Below are positions 27,001-33,955 of a stretch of 64,000 bases of DNA, in pieces. Origin of the DNA: DATHKG01 sp035489435 (GTDB lineage: Bacteria > Bacteroidota > Bacteroidia > Chitinophagales > Chitinophagaceae); assembly GCA_035489435.1 (NCBI GenBank), contig DATHKG010000009.1. The stretch is one strand, 5' to 3'. The translations under genes were made by a program, and so were the position numbers. How positions within the stretch are numbered: the stretch's first letter is position 1; every line of letters begins with the position of its first letter. The notes beneath the pieces were generated by a model that saw only the letters and a program-made list of their open reading frames with translations, was not told the DNA's origin and made no database searches.

Positions 27001-27405
27001 AGAATTATCATTAACAGCCAGTTTAACCAATAAACGGATCATATCACCTCCTTTAAAAGTATAGCCCCCCAATACTTTTTTTTGATAACCGACATGTGTA
27101 AAACTAAAGGAGTATGAATCCCCTGCTGTCAATGTTACAAAAGTAAAAGCACCGGAAGAATCAGTTTGAGCTGTAGCAGAATATTGCCCCGATTTGTTTG
27201 TGACAGTCACGGTTAAATTTGGCAAAGCCTCACCTGTTTCACTTTGTACCATGCCTTTAACTGCCGGTTGTTGTTGTTGGCCCAATGCCTTGTTACCCGC
27301 ACAAAAGATTACGAAAGCCGACAGTACGAGCAAATAAAATAGTTTCATTTTATGGATTGATTTAGACAATACAATTCCTGTCCCCAACAAGGGGATAATT
27401 TTCAT
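24091..27405 (-). CDS. SusC/RagA TonB-dependent transporter
   Basis: This protein has about 1104 residues from the ATG at 27405. A shorter start at 27348 gives a plain signal peptide, but long pre-signal extensions are common in this family. After the signal ending ALGQ there is one carboxypeptidase-like regulatory domain (VKGMVQSETGEALPN...), then DEIVVVGYGSQKK and the plug with LIDGVAGDPNLLNP and IYGARGSFGVVLITTK, and the 22-strand barrel ending in VNLTF. No STN domain precedes the regulatory domain, so it lacks the part that signals to FecR anti-sigma factors. It imports large substrates with SusD using TonB energy. Confidence 0.96.
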   Translation of the reverse strand: MKIIPLLGTGIVLSKSIHKMKLFYLLVLSAFVIFCAGNKALGQQQQPAVKGMVQSETGEALPNLTVTVTNKSGQYSATAQTDSSGAFTFVTLTAGDSYSFSFTHVGYQKKVLGGYTFKGGDMIRLLVKLAVNDNSLDEIVVVGYGSQKKVNLTGAVTQVSGKVLSDRPMPNISRGLQGLIPNLNIVMTDGKPTRSPGYNIRGITSIGTGGEALVLIDGVAGDPNLLNPNDVETVTVLKDAASAAIYGARGSFGVVLITTKNPNKGKVQVNFNSSYTINQKTVNPKLVNDGYEWTKNFGDSYNAWYDYKSLPATINGIIPYTPAYLDSLKARSADPSLPKVTIDPATGRYIYYGSTDWYNELYRKSAPAFDNALTVSGSNTNSDFLISGRYYKQGGVFRYNTDEFNRYNLRMKGNIKLTPWFTLSNNIDFNAYKYFYPIVNGGSPVWRYMDVSAVPMAVMFNPDGTLTPSSYQSVGDMYTGNNNQITKQMYFRNTLSFSADIIKNVLNLKGDFTYAYTNNTMDEKLYPVSYSAGPGIEGANTNNRLTKTTDITNYYATNIYAEAKKDFGNHSIKLLGGMNIEVSQNDSTLVQRDGILDPSLPNINLLNGQNYILSGDGNEWSIAGLFFRGNYSYKNKYLVEVNGRYDGSSKFPSYSRFGFFPSVSAGWLVSREPFMNFSDNWLDNLKLRVSVGSLGNGQIAPYRFISLMNVTQGRSIALNGAYPTYVRNPSVLPDNLTWETSTTVDGGIDIGMLKNRLNVSFDYYQRYTTNMFTPSQPLPSTFGATVPYGNYSDLKTSGWELSVNWHDNINENLGYSLGLVLSDYKAYITKYNNPNGVLPYGGNAGTYYEGQRLGEIWGFETEGLYTQEDLDKPHPNQTSYISVSNSNIPLPGDIKFRDLNGDDSINIGKGTLADHGDLKIIGNSLPRYNFGVNLGMNWKSLSFSAFVQGIGYRDWWPGIEAGPFWGQYNRPYESIPADMMKNVWTPENPDAYFPRYRGYVALSGTRELAVKQTRYLQNAAYLRLKNVNLTWALPQKWVRLLKLTNARVYVTGQNILTFTPMHKYAANFDPEVIDGSDPEVNANAGNGYAYPMLKSYSVGVNLTF

Positions 27406-27586
27406 CCTTAGCAAGCTTGATTAATTTAGAATCACTACATATTGCCTGCCAGTGTCTGCCACTTTTATACAGGCGCATATCAATGAGAAGCAGAAGGCCA
27501 GGTATACAATAACTATACGTTTTACAGGTTGGGTTACACCCACCGGTAATAATTTGTTAACACAGGCTTTGTTGAATGGGGAATCC
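27406..27586. other. Gap where an anti-sigma gene would be expected
   Basis: In most sigma-linked SusC/SusD loci a FecR-type anti-sigma gene of about 1 kb separates the sigma gene from SusC. Here only about 180 bp is present (238 bp to the alternative SusC start), and no frame resembles FecR. An imperfect dyad GGTTGGGT-TAC-ACCCACC lies at 27527-27544. Confidence 0.7.
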
Positions 27587-28150
27587 TTAAGTGTTAAGCA
27601 GGAATAATATTAAGAAAGGAAAAGCTATGTTAGTAGCAGAAGCGATATGAATGCGAATTTCTTTAACAGCTTTATTGAGTTGATTTTCGACTGTCTTTTT
27701 AGATATACCGAGTTGTTCGGCAATCTCTTTATTGGTCAATCCTTTCAGACGGAATTTAATAATCTTGCTTCGTTCAGGAGAAATTTTGTCCAGTGTTGCA
27801 TTAACCTCATCTAACCGATGATGTGAAGAAGCAGGAGCATCAGGAATATCCATAACTGAGGTACAACCCTCCAGGCTCACCAGCCTTTCATTAGCTTTTT
27901 GACGCAACAGATCAATAAGTGTTGTTTTAGCAATGCGGAATAATTGATGGGACAAAGCAATATCCTGGCTCAGATGTTTCCGATAGTTCCAGCATTTAAT
28001 AAATGTAGTTTGCACCAGGTTGGCGCTGGTAGCTCCTGATTGTGCATTCCTGCGAAAGTAAAAATAAAGCCTGGCTTCATATTGCTTATATACTGTTGAA
28101 AAAATCGCTTCGTCATTTCTTTGAATTCCTTCTATCAGATACACATCCAT
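27587..28150 (-). CDS. ECF RNA polymerase sigma factor, Bacteroidota Sus-type
   Basis: This protein has about 187 residues from the ATG at 28150. Region 2 runs from about residue 10 to 75 (NDEAIFSTVYKQYEARLYFYF, in part), though the usual AEDIVQ motif is altered to SANLVQTTFIKCW. Region 4 (about 110-165) has the helix-turn-helix GLTNKEIAEQLGISKKTVEN. The last 15 or so residues are strongly hydrophobic (AFPFLILFLLNT), which might contact the membrane. The gene precedes SusC and SusD on the same strand and presumably directs their expression. The longer TTG start at 28210 would fall inside the -7 promoter element, which argues against it. Confidence 0.9.
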   Translation of the reverse strand: MDVYLIEGIQRNDEAIFSTVYKQYEARLYFYFRRNAQSGATSANLVQTTFIKCWNYRKHLSQDIALSHQLFRIAKTTLIDLLRQKANERLVSLEGCTSVMDIPDAPASSHHRLDEVNATLDKISPERSKIIKFRLKGLTNKEIAEQLGISKKTVENQLNKAVKEIRIHIASATNIAFPFLILFLLNT

Positions 28151-28207
28151 AACGCTCACATTATCATTATCAGAAAAAGGTGTAAAATTTGTATTGTAAA
28201 CAATTTT

Positions 28208-28215
28208 CAAAAATA
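28208..28215 (-). promoter_or_regulatory. -7 element upstream of the sigma gene
   Basis: The minus strand reads TATTTTTG here, a match to TAnnTTTG, 57 bp upstream of the ATG at 28150. I see no good -33 element at the expected distance, so the promoter may be weak or activator-dependent. Confidence 0.4.
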
Positions 28216-28828
28216 TTTACCCGCTTGCCTGACTGCGCGAAAATTTTTCTGGTGCAAAGAAAAAACCTATATGTTAAGTAACCAAGAATTCAGATTAAAA
28301 AAGATTACTCATTAATTAATGAGCAAGAGCAAATAGAAAAATTACATTGAGCAATTACAACAATCATAACTTTCCTGGTGATAAATAAAAAATATCAGGC
28401 ATTACTATGTCCCTGGATCGCTATATTACCCGGACAGAGATCTCTAAGAAATTACCCTTAGTAAAAAAAGTAAATTACCTGCCAATGATCTTAGATATTC
28501 TTATCATTTCAAAATTTACACAGACGTATTTGCCTTTGTAATGTCTAACAGTTATATATAACCGAATTTAAAGAACTATAACATCATTCGTAAATGAGTC
28601 GCTGCTCAATTATCCAATTTGCTACAAACTTTAACCCGATGATTTTCGTCATTTTAACCAGGATAACAACAAGATTTACTCTTGAAGCTACAATCCCGTG
28701 AACCTTAACAGTATTTTTCAAAGTTCCCATTTCGGCAGCAAGCATGGAGTCATCTGATTGGTCGAAAAAAACTTTGCTTTCCCCAGTTTTTTTACACGTT
28801 CGATGTTATTTTATCTAAATTCCAGTTT
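28216..28828. other. Divergent intergenic region between sigma and phospholipase C
   Basis: About 610 bp of AT-rich DNA with no supportable gene. It must hold the phospholipase C promoter, which I could not place confidently. The clearest element is a perfect 16-bp palindrome at 28308-28323. AAATTACC also occurs twice (28448-28455 and 28472-28479). Confidence 0.6.
28308..28323. promoter_or_regulatory. Perfect 16-bp palindrome
   Basis: CTCATTAATTAATGAG is a perfect palindrome in the divergent region between the Sus sigma gene and phospholipase C. It could be an operator for a dimeric regulator. No regulator gene adjoins it. Confidence 0.5.
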
Positions 28829-30946
28829 ATGATAGACCGTAGAAAATTTATCAGCATGTCTTCGACGATTGGAATGGGTTCATTGCTATGGCCAGCGCTT
28901 ATTGAGAAGGCCCTTGCGGTAGAAGCTGATAGTTCCACCCGATCTATTAACGATGTCAAACACATAGTTATCCTGATGCAGGAGAATCGTTCTTTCGATC
29001 ATTATTTTGGAACAATGAAGGGTGTGCGGGGATTTGGGGACCGTTTTCCTATCCCTCTCGAAAGCGGAAAAAGGGCATTTTTTCAGTCAGATGGATCGAA
29101 AACAATACCTCCCTACCGGGCAAACTTGAGAACCAGTAACGCCGCACTTGTTAAGCCAACACCGCATGATTTCCCGGACATGCAGGCTGCCTGGAACCAG
29201 GGAAAATATGGCTTCTGGCCAAAGTTTAAAACGCCACACTCGATGGCCTATTACACTCGTGAGGAAATCCCTTTTCAATATGCGCTGGCTGATGCATTTA
29301 CAATTTCAGATGCTTATCATTGTTCCATTGCAACAGGCACCGACCCAAACCGGATCATGTTCTGGTCCGGAACAAATTCGGATCCCGATAAACGTGCAGC
29401 TGGAATAAATTGTACAGACAAGGATTCGGAGCCGGTCAATCAACGTTGCTGGATAACAGGAAAACATCCCGATCCGGGTTATACTTACAAAGGCAGTGCT
29501 TTTAAATGGGCGACTCTACCTGATGTGCTTGAGGCAGCCGGGGTTAGCTGGCGCTTTTACCAGGATCCCAACAATAACTGGACGGGTGCAATGCATGGTT
29601 GTCTCGCATTTGAAAGTTTCCGGACCGCAAAACCCGGCTCCCCTATTTATGAAAAGGGTATGAAACATTGGTCGCTGGAACACTTAACAAATGATGTTGC
29701 CAATGATACACTTCCCGCGGTTAGCTGGATCCTTCCATCCAGGGATGATTCCGAGCACCCGGGTGGTCCATCCAGTCCATATCGCGGTGCTGATTTTACT
29801 CATGCGGTATTGACTGCCCTCACTTCAAATCCGGAAGTTTGGTCTAAGACGGTGTTTTTTTTGACTTTCGATGAGAACGATGGTCTTTTTGATCATCTTC
29901 CTGCCCCTGCAGTTCCTTCTTATAACCTTGATGGTACAATTGCGGGAAAGAGTACGATTGATTTGGCAGGTATGTACTTCGATAACAACAGGAAGTTGAA
30001 TAAAAGAAATTATCTCGATCCCGTTGATACTATAAGTGGGGATCTACGGCCCTGGGGTATGGGGCCGCGGGTTCCTCTTTATATTATTTCACCCTGGAGC
30101 AAAGGAGGATGGGTGCATTCTGAAGTGGCTGATCATACTTCGGTCGCACAATTTATCGAGAACCGGTTTAGTGTTCAGCTGCCTGGAATCAGTCCCTGGC
30201 ACCGGGCTGTAAGCAGCGACCTGCTTTCAGCTTTCGATTTTAAGCACCCTAATGACGCAGTTTTTCCGGCAATGCCTGCAACCAATGATTACGCTTCGGT
30301 AGAGGCAGCGCTTAAAAGTTTGCCCCGGGCATCTCCCCCGGAAATCCCTGAACCTTTATTCCAGGAAAGAGGCGTGAAATATTCCCGGTCCCTGCCTTAT
30401 CGTTTGAATACAAGCGCCGAAGTTGCGCAAACTGCTATCAGTTTAAGTTTTGAAAATACAGGTGAGGCAGGTACCGTTTTCCATGTTTATGACTTGAAAC
30501 ACCTGGAAAAGATTCCGGGGAGATACACCGTTGAAGCTGGAAAATCGCTTACTGATAGCTGGGCATTTAATGAATCCGGATATGACCTGGAAGTTTACGG
30601 ACCAAATGGTTACTTCCGAAAGTTTACCGGCAAAGGGTTTGAGTTTGAGCCTGAGATTTCGTTAACCTACAACCATCGGAGAGGTGGTATCGGCCTGGAG
30701 ATCGTTAATAAAAGCAGCGAAACCATTGATGTTATTATTACCGGTAATGCATATGATTATGGTTCGCCATTGAAGGTTAAAGTGCCTGGGGGCAAATCTG
30801 TAAAAAAGAAATGGAAACTGGAGCCAAGTGGAAACTGGTATGATTTTTCAGTTAACACGGGCAATACCTATCTCAGGCGTTTTGCAGGCCGGGTTGAGAC
30901 TTCAAAACACGGCATCAGTGATCCTGCAATGGCAACGGAGATTTGA
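28829..30946 (+). CDS. Phosphocholine-type phospholipase C
   Basis: This 705-residue exported enzyme has a twin-arginine signal beginning MIDRRKFISM. The catalytic domain (about 45-480) contains VILMQENRSFDHYFG and FDENDGLFDHLPAP with VADHTSVAQF, as in the non-haemolytic phospholipase C/acid phosphatase superfamily. The C-terminal part (about 505-690) carries two beta-sandwich repeats of the bacterial phospholipase C C-terminal domain type. It would hydrolyse phosphatidylcholine or related lipids to diacylglycerol and a phospho-headgroup. It faces away from the Sus operon, which encodes a second enzyme of the same superfamily, suggesting a shared phospholipid or phosphate ester diet. Confidence 0.94.
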   Translation: MIDRRKFISMSSTIGMGSLLWPALIEKALAVEADSSTRSINDVKHIVILMQENRSFDHYFGTMKGVRGFGDRFPIPLESGKRAFFQSDGSKTIPPYRANLRTSNAALVKPTPHDFPDMQAAWNQGKYGFWPKFKTPHSMAYYTREEIPFQYALADAFTISDAYHCSIATGTDPNRIMFWSGTNSDPDKRAAGINCTDKDSEPVNQRCWITGKHPDPGYTYKGSAFKWATLPDVLEAAGVSWRFYQDPNNNWTGAMHGCLAFESFRTAKPGSPIYEKGMKHWSLEHLTNDVANDTLPAVSWILPSRDDSEHPGGPSSPYRGADFTHAVLTALTSNPEVWSKTVFFLTFDENDGLFDHLPAPAVPSYNLDGTIAGKSTIDLAGMYFDNNRKLNKRNYLDPVDTISGDLRPWGMGPRVPLYIISPWSKGGWVHSEVADHTSVAQFIENRFSVQLPGISPWHRAVSSDLLSAFDFKHPNDAVFPAMPATNDYASVEAALKSLPRASPPEIPEPLFQERGVKYSRSLPYRLNTSAEVAQTAISLSFENTGEAGTVFHVYDLKHLEKIPGRYTVEAGKSLTDSWAFNESGYDLEVYGPNGYFRKFTGKGFEFEPEISLTYNHRRGGIGLEIVNKSSETIDVIITGNAYDYGSPLKVKVPGGKSVKKKWKLEPSGNWYDFSVNTGNTYLRRFAGRVETSKHGISDPAMATEI

Positions 30947-31091
30947 GTTTAAGAAGATGAATGATAATAAGCAGCCGTTTAGCAGTTTAACTTATTACAG
31001 TTTAGCTTTTTGAATTAACGATTCATGTGCTTGTTTTTGCAACTCACCCGTTTGTGGCATTTCCTGCCTTTCTATTAAAGAAATTGCATTT

Positions 31092-31670
31092 ATGTCAATC
31101 AAACCCGCCCTTTTTTTTCTCCTCTTTCTGAACATAAGCAATGCTTTCGCGCAAAGCGGAAATGAGCAGGGAGTTATTAATCTAACGAAGATTAGCTTTT
31201 TAAGCCCCGGCATCAGTTATGAACAGAAAATTGGTCGGTTTCAAACACTATACGGAAGGGCATATTTCAACCCTTCAGGATATCTGGGCTATTCCAGTAC
31301 TTTCGGTACAACTTCCCATCTTTATCTTGACCCTGCAATTACAATCCAATATCGTTATTACTACAACGCATTCCGACGCGGAACTAAAGGAAGAAACATC
31401 GATATGAATAACCTGAATTATGTGGCCCCTGTTTTCAAAATAACATTCAACGCGGAAAACAGCCAACGTTCAATACATAAAACCGGGATTGTCTGGGGCC
31501 TTCAAAGAAATTACCGCAGGCGTTTTAGTCTCGATTTAAATCTTGGCCTTGGCTACGCCTTCGCAAGGGAAGGTCGTGCAGAAAGTGGCGAAATAACAGG
31601 TGAGCAAATAAGTGAATTCACAACAATCGGACAATTGAACCTGGGTATCTGGTTAAACATGCGTTCTTAG
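31092..31670 (+). CDS. Small outer-membrane beta-barrel-like protein
   Basis: This 192-residue protein has a signal peptide ending NAFAQ and alternating amphipathic strands rich in Tyr and Phe (for example ITIQYRYYYNAF, VWGLQRNYRRRF and LDLNLGLGYAF), and it ends in a strand before NMRS. The pattern resembles small Bacteroidota outer-membrane barrels such as the DUF3575 group. No enzymatic motif is seen. It follows phospholipase C on the same strand after 145 bp. The function is unknown. Confidence 0.72.
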   Translation: MSIKPALFFLLFLNISNAFAQSGNEQGVINLTKISFLSPGISYEQKIGRFQTLYGRAYFNPSGYLGYSSTFGTTSHLYLDPAITIQYRYYYNAFRRGTKGRNIDMNNLNYVAPVFKITFNAENSQRSIHKTGIVWGLQRNYRRRFSLDLNLGLGYAFAREGRAESGEITGEQISEFTTIGQLNLGIWLNMRS

Positions 31671-31940
31671 CCGACTAACTTCGGTGCAGGGTTTCGTTAC
31701 CTGGTTGCTGGTTTTATAAGTCGACGATTAAATAGATTTTTCCATCAGTGCTGTTGGAATTGATTTCAGTATCTCCTGGAGTGGCAGGAGGCTATTTTTC
31801 AGCAGCCATTTTGATAAAATGCAGACGATTTCCTGCCATTTTTTCTGCATCTTTGTCGAACAGACCGACAAGGTTTGATGCGACAATTAAGCTCGGACAG
31901 GAGGTTGTTCCTGTTCTCAGCCGCAGATCATCAATCAGAT

Positions 31941-32115
31941 TGTGGAGTGATGGAATTTTGGCAGACATGCCCTCTTGTCTCGGGGGTGGAGAGTTCGGGA
32001 TAAACATAGTGTAATGCCGCCTTGGTTTCGACTTTAGGCGACTGGGGTTGACCACCACATTAATCATTGCGCTATGGCTAACCGCTCCGTGGAGGTTCGA
32101 GTCCTCCCTCTACAG
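31941..32115 (+). tRNA. tRNA-like RNA, GUC anticodon, giant variable region (copy 2)
   Basis: This is the second member of the family seen at 19541, with the same arms. Acceptor TGTGGAG (31941-31947) pairs with CTCTACA (32108-32114). Two adjacent acceptor pairs differ from copy 1 but remain paired (G-C to A-T and A-T to G-C). The anticodon arm and T arm are identical to copy 1. The 104-nt variable region (31987-32090) keeps the short stem as GGAG/CTCC and the 12-bp helix (32005-32016 with 32065-32076) through further compensatory and wobble changes. A 21-nt block (32039-32059) is identical to copy 1. An intrinsic terminator follows 8 bp downstream. The next gene is the tRNA methyltransferase trmB. 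Confidence 0.78.
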
Positions 32116-32122
32116 CCAGATA

Positions 32123-32163
32123 AAGGAAGGACCGGATTAACTTCTAACCGGTTCTTCCTTTTT
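32123..32163 (+). terminator. Intrinsic terminator of tRNA-like copy 2
   Basis: AAGGAAGGACCGG (32123-32135) pairs with CCGGTTCTTCCTT (32148-32160) with a single G-U pair and a 12-nt loop, followed by a T tract. It differs in sequence from the terminator of copy 1, so the two genes acquired or kept termination independently. Confidence 0.88.
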
Positions 32164-32286
32164 ATCGAACCAGGGATTTACTTATTTACCTGGTTGTCTG
32201 TTCCTGGATTGTGACGCACCATTATCAACTATTGCTTGTGCCATTGCCTGTGCCATGTAAAGCCTCATACCATTAACTTTGCAGAA

Positions 32287-33000
32287 ATGGGTCAGAAAAA
32301 ATTAAAACGTTTTGCGGAACTACTCGGGTTCCCAAACGTGCTACAGTATCCGGAAGGAACAGCTGGAAAATGGCATGAACGATTCCAAAACAAAAATCCG
32401 ATCACGCTGGAACTGGCCTGTGGAAAAGGCGAATACGCCCTTGGCCTGGCAAGGATATATCCGGATCGGAATTTCCTGGGAATTGATGTAAAAGGAAACC
32501 GTTTATGGGTCGGGGCCAAAACTGCACTGAAAGAAAATCTCGGCAATGTATTTTTCATGCGTACCCAGATCGACCGGATTGCCAGCTATTTTTCGCCCGG
32601 GGAGGTTGAATCAATCTGGCTGACTTTTCCGGATCCACAGCTCAGGACTTCTAAAAATTCCAAAAGACTTACTCATCCAAAGTTCCTGAGTTTTTACCAG
32701 CAGTTTCTTATTCCCGGTGGGAGCATTCATCTAAAAACAGATTCCCCGAGTCTTTACAGGTTTACAAAATGGGTGATAGCGCTGCATGGGCTTGAGCTGG
32801 TTGAGGACGTTGACAATCTTTATGCCGTGGGGGAGCCATCGCGTGAACTGAGAATTAAGACGCACTATGAAAACCTGGATATCGCCCAAAGCAGGACCGT
32901 TCATTATCTTCACTTCAGGCTGCCGGCAGGGCCGTTGGAAGATAAATCCAATGAGCTAAAAGAATTATTACTTGAAGAACAAACTGACAGAAGGAGTTGA
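32287..33000 (+). CDS. trmB: tRNA (guanine-N7)-methyltransferase
   Basis: The protein has 237 residues from the ATG at 32287; the upstream in-frame ATG adds residues without family similarity. The SAM-binding motif is LELACGKGEYALGLA, followed by GIDVKGNRLWVGAK. WLTFPDPQ and the KRLTHPKFL segment are characteristic of TrmB, which methylates G46 in the variable loop of tRNA. The following gene overlaps its last 29 bp, so the three genes to 33788 form one unit. It lies 171 bp downstream of a tRNA-like gene with an enlarged variable region, which may be coincidence. Confidence 0.94.
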   Translation: MGQKKLKRFAELLGFPNVLQYPEGTAGKWHERFQNKNPITLELACGKGEYALGLARIYPDRNFLGIDVKGNRLWVGAKTALKENLGNVFFMRTQIDRIASYFSPGEVESIWLTFPDPQLRTSKNSKRLTHPKFLSFYQQFLIPGGSIHLKTDSPSLYRFTKWVIALHGLELVEDVDNLYAVGEPSRELRIKTHYENLDIAQSRTVHYLHFRLPAGPLEDKSNELKELLLEEQTDRRS

Positions 33001-33178
33001 TTATTATTTCAACGAAGACGGGCTTATGGTCATGACCGCTGCTTATCACCTGGAGCGTGGATCCTGTTGCGGTAATGGATGCAGGCACTGCCCTTTTGAT
33101 TATGAGAAAGTGCCGGAACCAAAAAGATCAGCATTAATTCAACAAAGAAAAACTACCAATGGCAACAAAGACAAATAA
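32972..33178 (+). CDS. DUF5522 Cys-rich small protein
   Basis: This 68-residue protein has the compact motif RGSCCGNGCRHCPF, which places four Cys and a His close together as in DUF5522 proteins and suggests metal binding. The start is a TTG at 32972 inside trmB. It is favoured over the ATG at 33026 because the segment EGVDYYFNEDG upstream of that ATG belongs to the family. It overlaps both neighbours (29 bp with trmB, 20 bp with the next gene), a sign of translational coupling. The family function is unknown. Confidence 0.85.
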   Translation: MKNKLTEGVDYYFNEDGLMVMTAAYHLERGSCCGNGCRHCPFDYEKVPEPKRSALIQQRKTTNGNKDK

Positions 33179-33788
33179 GCCTGCAAAAAAAGGAGCTAAT
33201 CCGGTTGTTAGGAATGTCAAAGCTGTGCCTAACCAAAGATTAAAGCCTGTCGATCAAAAAGTTGAAACCCTGCCCAAAAAAAGAAAAATACCTGCTGATC
33301 AAAAAATCCAAGCCCAGGATAAAAAGGATACCAAACCAGGAAGGAAGAAAAGCAAAAAATCGGTTGATAAAACAAAGCAAAATAAAATTCCATCGAACAG
33401 GGATAAAACAAATGAAAACAGCAGCCAGGAAAAACTATCGGTCATAACTCCGTCTGGTAGAAAGGATCAATCCTTTTTTCAACTCGTCTATGAAGTTGCC
33501 AGGCAGATCCCGAAAGGCCGGGTTACTTCATACGGAGCCATAGCCGCTTGCCTGGGCACAAAACTTTCAGCACGAATGGTGGGATGGGCAATGAACGGTG
33601 CGCATAATATCCATCCAAAAATTCCCGCACACCGGGTTGTAAACCGTAATGGTATGCTGAGCGGTAAAAATCATTTTGAAACACCCGATAAAATGAAGGA
33701 GTTGCTGGAGAAAGAAGGTACAGCGGTTGTTGATGACACCGTAGTAAACTTCAAAGAGAAGTTCTGGGACCCGGCTTCAGAATTCTGA
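33159..33788 (+). CDS. Alkyltransferase-like protein with basic N-terminal tail
   Basis: The C-terminal 100 or so residues are the DNA-binding domain of O6-alkylguanine-DNA alkyltransferase (FFQLVYEVARQIPKGRVTSYG, in part, and SARMVGWAMNGAH with the arginine finger). The active-site PCHR is PAHR here, so the methyl-accepting Cys is lost, which defines alkyltransferase-like proteins. These bind O6-alkylguanine and flag it for nucleotide excision repair. The N-terminal 90 or so residues are Lys/Gln/Pro-rich and low in complexity, with repeated VDQK and ADQK units, probably disordered and DNA- or RNA-contacting. The protein has 209 residues, about twice the usual size. Confidence 0.9.
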   Translation: MATKTNKPAKKGANPVVRNVKAVPNQRLKPVDQKVETLPKKRKIPADQKIQAQDKKDTKPGRKKSKKSVDKTKQNKIPSNRDKTNENSSQEKLSVITPSGRKDQSFFQLVYEVARQIPKGRVTSYGAIAACLGTKLSARMVGWAMNGAHNIHPKIPAHRVVNRNGMLSGKNHFETPDKMKELLEKEGTAVVDDTVVNFKEKFWDPASEF

Positions 33789-33913
33789 ATCTTAACTAAT
33801 CTGATTCTTAACTAAATTAAAAACTTACTTTCTGAATCAATCAATTCATCAAGTACTTTTTTCTAACTTAATAATTTACTTTCCGAATCAAACAGCTCAT
33901 CAATTATTTTTTG
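33785..33913. repeat. Degenerate tandem repeats after the alkyltransferase-like gene
   Basis: TGAATCTTAACTA recurs as TGATTCTTAACTA after 16 bp. A longer unit starting TTACTTT(C/T)(C/T)GAATCAA at 33825 recurs at 33876, a 51-bp period. The spacer between convergent genes consists mostly of these repeats. Confidence 0.65.
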
Positions 33914-33955
33914 AGCCAAAGATCTGATCATCTTCTTTTCTGAATCAACATGTCA

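Noticed and set aside
31792..32067. Minus-strand open frame whose end reads somewhat protein-like (LFDKDAEKMAGNRLHFIKMAAEK in part)
   Set aside because: Its 5' half is antisense to the conserved tRNA-like RNA, whose structure explains the sequence. The remaining 49 codons have no recognised family; at most a relic.
33785..33913. CRISPR-like spacing in the repeats after the alkyltransferase-like gene
   Set aside because: Only two degenerate units with a 51-bp period and no conserved repeat/spacer division; simple tandem duplication explains it.
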